The position numbers and the translations under genes are program-made. This document shows positions 23,520 through 35,650 of a stretch of DNA of 40,419 nt, in pieces (the first letter of the stretch is position 1; each line of letters starts with the position of its first letter). A model generated the notes under the pieces. It was not told the DNA's origin. It was given only the letters and a program-made list of their open reading frames with translations, and did not search any database. The stretch comes from Nephromyces sp. MM_2019 (Eukaryota; Apicomplexa; Aconoidasida; Nephromycida). The stretch is taken from the NCBI GenBank assembly GCA_015657535.1, contig JADHZB010000899.1, positions 12,501 through 52,919 on the forward strand. Reading direction: 5' to 3'.

Positions 23520-26399
23520 TGAATTTAGAGGTGATTTATTGGATTATGTGTAGCCACAGAAAAATGGTAAGCAAAAGGGAATAGCAAATAAATAATGTCA
23601 CTAGTGTTACGTTGGATCTAAAAGAGGATATAATTATTCTTTTTTAATTAGGGGAGGTTGTGACTTGGAAATAAAAACCAAAGAGGAGTTAATTATGATT
23701 TATTTATTATTAAAAAAATTAGCAAAATTGGAAATAAAAGGATTAAAAATGGTGTGAAGATTGTGTTTGTAATTATTATTAATTACGTACTAATATCTAA
23801 CTTTTGTTGTAATATATTTTTCAGATAATAAATGTATGGGTGATTTTTATTGTTAAAGGTTTTTTCAAGTATTGAAATTTAATTACAATTGTTGAGCCAA
23901 GTTATTTTGTTGTGTGGATTGTTAGGTACGTGTTGAGGAGGTGAGTCAAGCATAACTATAAGTGTGTTTAGTAGTATTGAATTCATACTTAAAGTTGAAG
24001 TCTAAATAAACTGATTGTGTTTTTGTGTAAGTTAATTCTTGTAGTGATGTTAAGTGGTGTAAGAAGCATTATTAATTAAAAAGTGACATAATGTGTTTTA
24101 ATGCTTCTTCCTAATTGGTATAAGTAATTCAAAAGCGAAAATGTGTAATTGATTAACCATTTTGAAAAATTTATAAAATTGAAAGAAGATTCTTAATGGG
24201 AGTAGCTGGGTAGAAGAATAGGTGATTAAAACAGACCATAGGCGGCGTTATCAAACATAGTTGATAGAATAAAAAAGGTAGCGCTATCTTGTATTAGATT
24301 TGTGTAAATGTGTAATTGAATTCAAGTACAAATGTGAGTAGTTTTAAGCTTTATGCAAATGATATAATCCCAATTTATGAGTATTATAGTATATTAGATC
24401 GGAAGACAATGTAAAAATTAAGCATATGATTTTTCAAATTTTTTAGAGCAATAGGTTACCACGATTTATCACCTCCTCCAACAGGATAATTGAAAAATAT
24501 TTATATATAAATATATAACTTCTAAGAATTTTAATTTTTAAAGTTTCTAACATTAGTTTTATAATTACTTTCTAAAAAAGATAAAATGGCAATTTATATA
24601 ACTCACGCCATCTTTTTTATTACTAATTATTTAAGTATATTAAAAAAAGACGAATAAAATAATAGTTATATATTTCTACTCACTGATCTTTTTTAACTCT
24701 CTTTGTTCACTTTGTGCACTTGTGTCATAAATAAAACATATTAAATATTAACATTGCGAAAATGATATAAATATTTATTCTAGATAGGAAAACATCTTCT
24801 AATTGAAAATAAGAAACAGCAGCTTACATTACTCATATTTTAAAGATTTTAATTGCTTATCTTAAATTAATATTATCATTCCACTTTATCAAGAGGTTCT
24901 GCCCTAACCTACACCTTCAACTTTTTTAATATGATCTGTGAAATGTGAAAGGGGAATTATATCTCTTTTTCTAGTTTATATCGAAGTTATATACAAAAAA
25001 AAATCAAGCTCAATTATACAAGTGCTTGATATTAAACACTATGAGAAAGTTTAAACATAGGCTATATGCATAATTTAGCTAACATTACACAACTTTGAAT
25101 ACAATGTATATCTAGGCTTAGAGAAAATGTTAAAATTAAAGAATTATAAATTGAACAGACACGAACAAAAAGAAGAAGTTAAATTGAATATTTAAGTATT
25201 TATTAAGAACAATTACTATTAATTAAATCAATTATTTCATAAAATCAGATAACTATAAAAAGCATCTAAAGTTATGAGCTATCTAAGAATTCAGTCAATA
25301 TAGTTTTATTTTTATACAAAACAGCTCCTACTCAATAAACCCTACATCCCAAAATAAATATATTTTCAACTTGAATTTTAACAATACCAAGCTACTTGTA
25401 AAGTAATATCAAATTTTTCGAATAAAATATCAAATACGTGAAAATTTATAATCTTGAACAAGTATAAAGCTGATTAAATGATATAGTTTTTAAAAGGCTT
25501 TAAGGTATCTAAGATTTGACACAGCGTGCTATATGGCTATGAAATAAATTATAATAGCTACAACTTATGTAAATTTCAAAGGGGATTACGAGTTTTTACT
25601 GCATAGTCGATCTGCATATTAATTTAAAAATTTGTGAAATGACAACCTAATTTTGTTGAAGAGACAATTTTAAACATTTTTCTTATGATATTTTATTCAA
25701 ATTTTCTCAAATTTATTTTTCGTAAAATATATAATGGTAAAATTACTCTTGAGTACTAGTAAAAAGCTATAAGTAGTATAATATATATAACACACTCTTA
25801 AAATCTTTATAAATGATCAAGAATTAATCGTATTTCATCAATAAATCAATAAATAATTTATAGACCTTAGAACTATATTAAGCTTACAGCTCTAAAATTC
25901 ATGCTAAATTTGCAATTATAAAGACTGAAACCTTAAGTACATGGGTAAAATGAATTTATGAAGCTATCCAAACTTAATTCCTATCTATAAGGAATAAGAT
26001 TTAATTATATAGAACTAGCAGTAAAATTATGCTACTTACAACAAGTTGAGTTCTTTTGTAGAAAAGTTCTGTCTTATGCAGTAGAATATTTGAACTGAAA
26101 GAGCTCTCTATTTACAGTAAAACGAATCTACTTATTGTTAAATAATGGCAATATGCCCATCCCTTTTAGCACAGGGGAATCACAGTAAAGTAATACTGTT
26201 TAAAACATGATAATTACAGTAGCATGATCTAATGATTAAAATATAATAATTGCACTGAATTAAGAACAAAAAGAATCAATGAAAGCAATGAGCACATACA
26301 CAATTTATAATTTTCAATGTGTGTATCATCAATTTCAATCTGGTAGGTTAAGTTGTGAATATATTTACAGATTTGATAGGTATTCACACGATCAGAGAG
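23520..26399. other. Intergenic, GCLC start to the integrase relic
   Basis: About 2.9 kb of AT-rich sequence upstream of GCLC. I found no convincing exon, tRNA or repeat. It should include the GCLC promoter. More fragments of the decayed retroelement found at 26400-26850 could be hidden here, but none is recognisable by eye. Confidence 0.5.
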
Positions 26400-26850
26400 G
26401 TAGTGAATATCTCTAGTAAGCTTAAAACATTACAAATTAAGTAAAAATCTCTAGTTTTCCTCCCAGGTGTCCCTACTTTGTTTTGTCTGACCCAGACACT
26501 GTTTTAATACCTCTTACTACTCGATAATCTCTTGTACAGTCCTGAATCTCTTCATTGCTTTTCAAAATGCATATCACAAAGAAAATAGACAAACATGAAA
26601 TTGAATTCCCCGAGCTCTATTTAAGTATTTGAAGGCTCACCATTTACTACATTTTGATTAAATCTGGCATAGCAATGCTTTCACACAAAATACATCAGCT
26701 TTCGTTTTTGTAAGAGCTTCTACACAAACCCAAGCCTTGATCATTCGATCAGGAGCTTGAATGATATACTAGTTTAACCCTGGTCCAGAGGGTACATAAC
26801 GAGGCTTACACAAGTCAATGTGAAGACTCGAATCAGGCCCATCTTACATA
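26400..26850 (-). pseudogene. Decayed Ty3/gypsy-like retroelement integrase fragment
   Basis: A patch with more GC than its surroundings reads on the minus strand as pieces of a retroelement integrase core, broken by stops and frame changes. In order: LHIDL near 26824-26812 (first catalytic Asp context), YIIQAPDRMIKAW and VEALTKTKADVF in the same frame after an in-frame TAG, then FKYLNRARGIQFHVCLF (the usual S/T-D-x-G context with the Asp lost), then KRFRTVQEII (the usual E-R-x-N-x-T context with the Glu changed), then a Trp-Glu-Glu match. The spacing follows an integrase from the DDE core to its C-terminal side. Several stops and two missing catalytic acids mean it is non-functional. No LTR, protease or reverse transcriptase was recognised. 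Family placement is by eye. Confidence 0.6.
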
Positions 26851-26927
26851 CAAACTTTTCTTCAATAAATTACTTATGAATAGTATATACACAGCATGCA
26901 TTAAAGGCCTACAAAATCCTCATTCCA

Positions 26928-28543
26928 ATGTTTCAGTACCAGAGCTACAGCAACTCTTTGCTTGTGCCATTAACTTACAACCTTATCAGAAACTCACTCG
27001 CTATCTTACCTCAAAAACATAGTTATCAAAAGAGTAGGTGCTATTTTGTGGATAGAATTTTCTCACCAGCCAAAAGTTCAATTAAAAAAGTTGTACCATA
27101 CACCCCCGAGGAATATTTTGATTTAGTAATAGATGTGGAAAATTACCAAAACTTCTTACCATGGTGCCTGGTAAGGTTATTTTTCACATATAAAAGGTTT
27201 TTAATTCTGCTATAGCAAAATATGTACTATAATTAAGCTTTTTTTATAGAAATGTTTTATTTACACTCCCATCTTTGTATGATTATAGAAAAGCAGTATA
27301 CTGAACAATAAAAATTTTGGTCAAGATAAATTTGCGGCTGAATTATCGGTTGGATTCAAATTTTTCAAAGAAAAGTACACATCTGTCATAAAATATAGGA
27401 GACCTGAATATATCCAAGTATTTTTGATTAGCAAAATTAAGCAATACTCTCACCGCTTATTGACTTTACTTAACAGGTCTCGGCAGCAGACTCGACAATT
27501 TTCAGCAAGCTAGTAAGATTTTATATTTATTAAACCTACAAACTAATAGCAACAATTTTAATGGTTTCAGTTAACAGAATGGAACTTTAGTCCTGGTCCC
27601 ACAAATAATACAACTTATCTCGAATTCTCCTTAGATTTTCAGGTTCTTTCTTAGTTTTAACTCTTTATTTATTTGAAGCTGAATTTTGTCAAAATTCAGC
27701 TTATTAATTCCTTTCACCACCAAACTTTGGGATTTTTCCTCAACGAAATGGCAGAAACAATGACAACTAGCTTCGAGAATAGGGCTGCCTTTTTATATGG
27801 TTATATTTTCTGTATGTATAGAAATTGTCATAGCTCATTTTACCTTTTCTATAAATTACAGGTGACAAAAAGAAACTACCACGAGAAATACCAAAAATCG
27901 ATGTACGAAGAATTAAAATATTGTATTTATTTCCCCTTACTGACTTGACTTCTTATTATTAATACAGACGATAATGCCTTCTAATAATAGTAGAACTATC
28001 ACCCTTAACACACTTCAAGCGGAAACTACTACTAATTTGAGGTAAACCAAGTCTTAATTGCTATAAACACTCGATAAACATTTTTAATAATCATGAATTA
28101 GTGAGGAAGCAAATCTCAATTTCGAAAATCATCCTCTACCCACCGACAGTTAGTTATAAATCTGTATTATCTTGACATTGAATCCTTATCTTTTGGTTAT
28201 ATTCGCACTATTATAGAAATTCAAGAAGAATCGAATCTTGACCTTAAATTAACTGAATGGTCGAAAATTTTCAAATCAATTATGGAACTTGAGAAACTAA
28301 AGCTCTTAACTAAAGGTAATTATAAATTTTAAACCTAATCTTCTTGTTCATTTTTATCCCATGTCTTTAATAGAGGAAGCCTTTCTACTTAAACGCTTGG
28401 CTCGTAGGCAAAATAAGGAACTTGCAATAATATTTCTTGCCTTTGAAAAACACCCAGGTTCACTAGAGGTATCTCAAAACAACACAAGTTCATTTATAGA
28501 ATCTCTTAAAGATTTAGTAACAGACATCAAACAAAAGTTGTGA
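26928..28543 (+). CDS. COQ10: COQ10-like START protein with a C-terminal extension
   Basis: Exons 26928-27170, 27289-27417, 27477-27512, 27571-27642, 27700-27799 and 27862-27902 encode the COQ10/START-like domain. The key stretches are VVPYTPEEYFDLVIDVENYQNFLPWC, AELSVGFKFFKEKYTS, LTEWNFSPGP and SFENRAAFLYG. The first 45 or so residues are basic and Ser/Asn-rich, like a mitochondrial presequence. COQ10 binds ubiquinone in the inner membrane and is needed for efficient respiration. Three more in-frame exons (27968-28041, 28110-28315, 28374-28543) add about 149 mostly helical residues I do not recognise (LTEWSKIFKSIMELEKLKLLT, EEAFLLKRLARRQNKELAIIF), for 356 aa in total. Alternatively, reading through 27902 ends COQ10 at a TAA at 27960-27962 and a separate gene starts at ATG 27974. 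The near-zero gap favours one transcript. Confidence 0.8.
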
Positions 28544-29003
28544 GAAAACACTAACAGATCATCTATATATAATTATATGATAATTCAAGAATCATTCTTT
28601 TGGACATTTCATATACTGATTCACACAATCCACCCAAGATATTATTCATCCACTTTAAGCTTAGAATTTACAGTGAGGTTTACTTTATAAATTTAATATT
28701 ACATCTAAAGCTTTAATAACAAATTTAAATTTTATCTAAAAAAACAATAAAAAACCTAACCAAAAGTTCTTTAAAAAACAAAAGAATTTTGATAAAGCTA
28801 GCTTTTATATATAAATATATATATATATATGTCATAGTGAAAATAAAAATTGTATAGTTTATGATTTATACATAAGTTACAATTATTATATTGAAAGTTT
28901 TAGCTTGAACCTTTTGACCTATCAATTTTTTATGATTATTTTTCTAATCTCAAAATCGTTTAACTTATTTAACCAACAAACATCTGTTCTAACACTCTAA
29001 CAT
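28544..29003. other. Convergent 3' spacer, COQ10 gene / multi-TM gene
   Basis: About 460 AT-rich bases between two stop codons on opposite strands, with a short (TA)n run at about 28809-28830. No gene seen. Confidence 0.6.
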
Positions 29004-31588
29004 TTATGAAGTTTGATAGCCGGATACATCATCATCGCTTTCAGCTGCATTTTTCTTTTTATTTTTTGCTTTAAATGGGGCCTTAACCTTTTGATCTTTA
29101 TTTAAATCCTGGAATGCAGCCCTCAAGCCAACTAATGAACGATTGGAACCCTGAGTTGCCAATTCTGGTGTGCCTTCTTTCCTCTCACTCCCATCTGATC
29201 ATATTATATAATATATTTCCAACCAATATTTGTTTTAACTTGATAATTCTATCTTAGAAATTCAAGAACGCAAAATTACCTCTCTTGTACTTTGAAGGAT
29301 CTTGTGGCATCGCTCTTGGAGAATTTGATTTTTCCGTTCCAGATGAGTGTTGTGAAGATGATACCATTTTTTGATAAGCACTTCTTCTGTTTAACAAATC
29401 ATCTTGCAACTGGCTTAATGTTGTACTGGAATTTTAAATTTAAAACCCAACAGTTAATAACAATTTATACTAACTTCTTTCAATCTTAAACTTACTGCTC
29501 GTTTTTTTTTAATTTTGATTGGATATAATTCTCATTTATTTTTATATTTCGGAATATTGGTGCGAACCCTATGATAACTCCAACAAGCAATCCAGCTACA
29601 GCTCCAACTAAAATTACATTGTAAATTTATAATTTGATTTATTAATAGCAGTTATATTTTGCTATTGAAATCTTTTTCTTGAAATTCAAAAATAAATTAC
29701 TTGGAACAGTGAAGTATCCGAAGGGAATCAAGAAGCCAACTGTACCACCTAAGACCATTCCACCAAACCCTCCAACATACGCTCCCCTAAAAAAATTATG
29801 ATCAAAAACTTTTTATTCAAAATTTTCTAACACCACTGAAACTTACGATTTTCCTATTAGAACAATACTTAGTGATAAAACCATCAATCCACCTCCTAAT
29901 AGCAAAGCGGTAGCTAAAGATTGGCCAATAAAACCACCAAGTATGGATCCAAGGATAAGTCCGCTAGTTGGAAATACTATCATCCAATTTCCTCCCGCTT
30001 GATAGAAATATTGCATTTTATATCCCTAAGTGTTCATTAATGTAAAAACAGCTTAGCCAAGAATCCTTTAAGCTATTATTTCTAATCAACTTACATCAAA
30101 TAGATTCATCAAGTTGCTCAAACAGGTGGATATCATAACTATAACACATATGCAAAATATAACAAACGCAGAAACCCACACAGGCCAGCAAACTCCGTTA
30201 TTGAAGCAGAAGTATCTGAAGCCACTCTGAGTAATAGAATTAGAAAGAAATGTCGAATTTCATTTTTCAAGACTTTGAGATGATAATCATACCTTATGAC
30301 CATGATGATGTTTCCCATGATGACCTCTTTCTTCCCTCCCTGGTAATTTCTTGAAAATTTTGGGGCCCTCATTTTGTGGTGGAAAATTCACATCATTACC
30401 CCTAATATTATTTCTATTGCTAAATGATAAACTTGGTCTGTTAGCATTCGATGTGTCTAAATTGTTATTTATAGGAGCCACCTGTGGTGGTGCCTGTTGT
30501 GATGGTGGTGCCTGTTGTGATGGTGGTGCCTGTTGTGATGGTGGTGACTGTTGTAATGGTGGTGCCTGTTGTAATGGTGGTACCTGTTGTGGTGATGGTG
30601 GTGGTGGTGGTGGTGGTGGTGGTAGTTCCTGTGATAGTGGCGATTCTTGTGTTGGGGCTAGTAGCTGAACAAAGTCTTGTTTGTGATTACTTGAAAAACT
30701 ACTATTTTCTCTTTGAGGAGCTTTTAGATCTGAGTTAGATAGGGTATTGCATATTTTCTTAAAGCTTTATATAATACATTATTTAATAAAAGTTTCTATG
30801 AATTTTTTCACTGTTTGTCGATTCATCTCATTTATTTATATATAAATTCTTTTTCATAAATTAATTATCGATTAAAAATAATTACCCGACAGACTTGATG
30901 CATCTTCCGATTTTTCAACAAGCCCTGAAATTTAAAAGTTGTGTGAAAATAACTTTATTTTATCACACTTGCTTTAATTGATATACACATTGTATAATTT
31001 ATGAACAATTACCATACCATTGGGAGTAGGGACTCGATTTTTAGAATTGAAAGCCAGCTTCGAATTTGAATTAGCAGCATTAGGTTTGTTATGAGTAGGA
31101 TGTGAAGAATTACTAGTTAATACAGAATCACTTTTTTTGTTGGGGTGATCAACTACAAAATTTATATCTTTAGTCATTGGGAAAATACTTTCTAACACAT
31201 TCTCCGAAGGATTTGATCTCCCTACAGAAAGTGGCTCTTTAAGATTTTCACTCAATTCTGGATTATTTCCAAACTTTTTAGAATGTTTGTATCCATTTTC
31301 ACCCTCTTCAAGGCTAATTCCTGGTGATTTTTTCCCGGATGAATATTTATTTTCACTATTTTTCAACTCATTAACAAAGTATGATTTTGGCTTTTCGGGT
31401 GAGTTTGATATCCGTCGAGCATACCTTGACGCAAGAATGTTAGAATTTTTCTTATCACTCGTTTTTAAAGCCTTTTTAGGGATTGAAATTGTTTTTGCTA
31501 CACTGTTTTTGAAATTTAAATAGTTCAAATTCAATGATATTAAAATGCAAAACAAAATCAAATTCCCACGTGCCATATGGCTATACAT
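29004..31588 (-). CDS. Secreted/membrane protein with Pro-Gln repeats and a glycine-rich multi-TM domain
   Basis: Nine exons: 31588-31013, 30924-30886, 30757-30293, 30226-30095, 30025-29847, 29786-29701, 29607-29496, 29425-29280, 29194-29004; 641 aa. A hydrophobic signal sequence follows the second Met (MARGNLILFCILISLNL). Residues about 30-360 are Ser/Asn/Lys-rich and disordered, with a proline run, PPSQQA-type repeats and a His-rich GHHGKHHHGHK. Then come a TM helix (about 376-392) and roughly four Gly/Ala-rich segments at about 420-525 (e.g. GLILGSILGGFIGQSLATAL, VGGFGGMVLGGTVGFLIPF, AGLLVGVIIGFAP). The tail is charged, with a DDD. The glycine-zipper pattern recalls TMEM198/DUF4203, but this is weak. 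The first two junctions have an alternative: a donor at 31017 gives exon 2 an acidic reading (GLVEKSEDASSLS) but then does not match exon 3 in phase. Confidence 0.72.
30482..30640 (-). repeat. Coding tandem repeat (18-base units, Pro-Pro-x-Gln-Gln-x) plus a CCA/TGG run
   Basis: About six copies of an 18-base unit (GATGGTGGTGCCTGTTGT on the + strand) encode PP(S/L)QQ(A/S) repeats. They are followed by a (GGT)n run encoding about eight prolines. It lies inside exon 3 of the multi-TM gene, in the predicted extracellular or lumenal part. Copies are nearly identical, which suggests recent expansion and likely length polymorphism. Confidence 0.9.
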
Positions 31589-32462
31589 ATTGGGAAATGT
31601 GTAACCAGCTAAAAACTTATAAAGTTAAATAAGCAAACCTCCATATTATAAATTTGAAGTTGGCAGTATATTGTATTTTTCTCCCAAATTTTTTTAATTT
31701 TATAAAAATTAAAATGTTTTGGATAAAGCGCAACAATAAATATGAACTAGCAAAGTATCAAATAACATTTAGTATTTACAAAATTTAAATGTTTTTTTAA
31801 AATTGGAACTACTAGAGCCACATAATTACACACTTAATTTCTCAAAAGCTTCAACGTGGAAATAAGGAGTTAGTTACCTATTATTTTCAAGGCTATTGTA
31901 AATTCTTAGTGTTCTATTGTTAACTCAGCTTTTGTTTTCAATGATTACTTAAAATATTTATTACTTTTGTAATTTTAAACAACAAACAAATAATATTTAA
32001 AACTAGCTAATTTCTTGTTTACCTAGCAAAAATTATTTTGTTTTTTTACTTAGTTGTATTTAGCATTTTCAGCTAGAAAAATAGCTATTTTTATTCAATT
32101 TCTTTCTTACATATTCGTGAAATTCTTATAATGTGAGCACTAGGGTTTTATATTTCTTAAATGAAAATATTCAATACATTTACGATCAGGATCATTCTTA
32201 AAGTGTATGTTTTCAGGAGATATTTTTAACAGAAAATAGCTAGAAATTCTTCATAGTATTATAATAAGAAATAGATCCGTGCCAAAATATTTATGTGAAT
32301 GTAAATATGTATTCCTTTAATTTATACTGTTTCAAAGCTTTAAAATTTACATGGAATTAAGAATAAATTCTAGCTTGCTCTAAAAGCGTGAAAAAATTGT
32401 CAAATTAATGCTTAGATAATGATATAATTATTGTGATTCTCTATGTGGTACTGAATTAAAAT
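31589..32462. other. Intergenic, upstream of the multi-TM gene
   Basis: About 870 AT-rich bases between two minus-strand genes. It should contain the multi-TM gene's promoter and the 3' UTR of the two-exon gene. No exon or RNA gene seen. Confidence 0.6.
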
Positions 32463-33302
32463 TTATAGAGCTTGCTCAACAAAATTTTGCATATCAACCT
32501 TAAATGCGGATTCCATAATTTTCGCAAACACATCTCCACGAGTCATACTTTTTGTTTCATCCTCTTTTAAAATGTCATAAGTTCCAGTAGGTGACAGTGT
32601 ATAGTTATAAGTTTTTCTCATAGGCACAACCATACTAAGTTCTGGGTCACCATAATATTTACGCATATATGTCGAGTTGCCATAAAAAACAAATGGGTGT
32701 GAAGTTGTTTGTTTAGTTGAATTGGTGAAGTCTCTTACCTAGAGAAAATAAATATGTAAAGATATATAAATACCCTTTTATATTTGAAATTGTAAATGAA
32801 TATATACAAAGTGTGTAATGAAGTGAATACCTTTGAATATATATATACTCTATGTATGTTATAAAATGAATCCTTTGATTTATTTATATTCTATGTATGT
32901 AATGTAGAGTAACTTAGAGATATATATAACCTTCATATAAAATAAAAAGATTTTGAAAATGCAATATGTAAGTGAATCAATTCCTTCTATATGTTTTTAA
33001 GGGATGCAGATGTAAAGGTGTTCTCAATATATAGGTGTTATAAATATGTATATCCAATTGATATATGTATATGGTTGAAGATTGTTCAAAATAAAAAGGC
33101 AGATTGGCTTTACCTCGTCATCAATAATTTTCGGTGTAAATTTTTGTGTAAGAGGTGCCCAAAAAGGTAGCCATGTACGATTTCCAGTCTCCCAATATAT
33201 GGCGTTGTATTGGAGGCCATTCTCCATTGAGGCAGATTTCAATGAATTTCTTATTAATTCATTTGTGAGATCGTTTGAATCCTGGTTTGTTATTTCTGCC
33301 AT
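32463..33302 (-). CDS. Unrecognised 154-aa protein, two exons
   Basis: Exons 33302-33114 and 32738-32463 join in phase 0 through a GTAAAG donor and a TTTTCTCTAG acceptor. I do not recognise the family. The protein is soluble-looking with no signal or TM segment. It has an aromatic middle ([40 protein letters not shown]), a possible repeat-like [18 protein letters not shown], and an amphipathic C-terminal helix ([21 protein letters not shown] region). Exonic base composition and clean splice sites support a real gene. It starts in a divergent interval facing the SPX-MFS gene. The size and Tyr/Pro-rich pattern are like small axonemal inner-junction proteins, but I have no motif to support that. 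Confidence 0.75.
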
Positions 33303-35650
33303 TTTTGTGAAAAAGAAAAAGCGAAAGGTGTTTGTGAAAATGTAGTCAGTTGGGGTTTGAAATTAAGAAAAAAGTGAGTGAAATCAAACACTGTTTCTAC
33401 ACAGCTGTTAAGGAAGTTATGAGAAACAGGAATAGTTAAGTTTGAATTTTTAATGAACAGAGATGAAACACAAGAGAATTGAGAAATTTTTCCGTTAGAG
33501 TAAACTCTTTTTTTTTCAATGAAAGAGTTGTGTAGTGTGTGATAAGCGTTTTAATTCGTTAATGTGAAAGTGGTTATCAACTTTAGAGTGTTTTACTATT
33601 GCTTTGGTAGATAGCACATATACTGTTGCTGAAGGTAGCACACAAGTTTGTTTACTCGTTATTCACGACTGTTTGAAAATTGCTTGTGTTTATGGTGGCA
33701 TGTGATCTACTTGTGTGTAATGGTCATGTGCTGTAATTTTGTTAATGTGTCGTGTGTGTATGTGTAACCCTTTCAGCGCGTGTGTATGAATATACTTGAT
33801 CAATGTTTGTGTAGTGATGCCTGTGTGGGTGTTGGTTTGCTGAGCCTTTGTGAGTTTTTTGATTTGCTGGGCTTGAGTTTGTGGACCTAGACACTATGTG
33901 TGCATGTTGTTGTGTGATGTGTAGGCAAAAAAGCTTGTAAGAATTGTTTGGTTATACCTAGAAAAACACACTTTACGTACAACCTGACATAAATTTAATA
34001 TAAGTAACCTATATATAGTATAGCTACACACATACGCATGTATATATATATATATATAAGTTAGTTTACTCGCAATTAGATAATGCAAATATATACAAAT
34101 ATATACACACACTTACATACCATAAACATAACAATTTATATAGTTAATTGGTATGGAAATCGTAGCTTATATAGCTCTAAATCATGATTAAAAATTGAAA
34201 ACAAATTAATTTGTCAAATAAATATGTCCTATTTAGGAATGTTAAAATGTAATATCATGTTTTACAAATGCTCAATCCTAACATTGGTACACATTAATTT
34301 TGTTTCAAAATTTAAGCTTTATTAATTCGAAAATAGTTTTAAAATAAGTAAATACTGTTATATTAGTTTCAATAAATTCTAGATGAATAAAATAATTTCA
34401 TTGTCATAACTCTGAAATTTCACTCCAAATCAAACATATATTTTAATTAGATTTCATTTAAATTACCCACATGCATGTACACATGCACACACAAACACTC
34501 TTTAATTGATTTTTCAGTGTAGTTATATCTACAATACATAGCAAGTTAAATCCATTTGAAATTTAAAAGCACTTTAATCAAATTTTGTATATTCATAAAA
34601 ATTATACACACATCAACTGTTTCACAAACATTAAATATCAAACACATATAAAAAATATAACACACACATTGAGCATATCAAACATCACACTCGCTTCGCA
34701 CAAAGGCACACAAAACATCAAATGTACCTCATACAAGCACCAAACCTAACACATCATTCGTACACATTACCCATATTATTCATCTTGCATGCAAACGCTA
34801 CACGTACAACAAATGTTATATTCACATAATATAACCCACACACTACACAAATCACTATCACACAGCTAATGATAAAAACAAATCTGTGTGTGATCTCTGA
34901 ATTATTTATAATTTTTTTTAATTACAAATAAATTATCAAGTGTTTAAATTGTATTATATTATTGATGTTTATTCATAAATATAATATAAATAAATTAACA
35001 TATACATACATTTACCTGTATATATATTATAATTTATACACATTTCCACAAACTCGAATAGCTATATATATGCATACCTAAATATATACATATACATATT
35101 TATACATAATATATATATATATAAGTACATATATATCTATATTCATATGAATATATATTTACAAAGATATTTATAAAAACATATTTTTACACACATTTTC
35201 ATTTATACATATTTATATATTTATACACATATTGATGTATATAACTAAAAATAAAAATTAAAGTAAAAAAAAATAACAGCAAATTGAAATTTTATCTAGA
35301 TTTTTGTTTATAATTCATATATACATAAAACTAGTTATTTACATTATATATATATATAGTAAGTAGCGATTATACCGCAAATTTTTACAACTCCCCCTTA
35401 TGTAATGTACCTTCTAATTTTAACTTGAATAAATGATTTTTTTTTGTTTTTCTCACAAATTATGATATGTCTGTTTTATTATATTTCACTTCTAGCTAAA
35501 CAATTATGATCACTTTATAAACCTATACAATCTTATATATAAATACGTATACACAATCCCTTTATCTACATCATACTTTGAAAAGAATATGATATTAGAC
35601 ACATCTTCCTCATATCACATTCAACACATTTATCAACAAAAAACTTCAAA
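33303..35650. other. Divergent intergenic region, TG-rich then CA-rich
   Basis: No exon or RNA gene seen. Bases about 33530-33910 are G/T-rich (TGTGTG runs) on the + strand. Bases about 34470-34880 are strongly C/A-rich (ACACAT, CATCA). An AT-only stretch (34880-35380) follows. The two biased blocks are of opposite polarity. Promoters for the two-exon gene (-) and the SPX-MFS gene (+) must lie here. Confidence 0.6.

Noticed and set aside
26640..26850. A small spliced minus-strand gene starting MGLIRVFTLTC
   Set aside because: Possible donor and acceptor exist, but the reading in the neighbouring frame matches a retroelement integrase in order and spacing, so a relic explains it better.
26928..26942. 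TTTCAG at 26931-26936 as a 3' splice site with upstream COQ10 exons
   Set aside because: The ATG at 26928 already gives a plausible mitochondrial presequence and no upstream exon was found.
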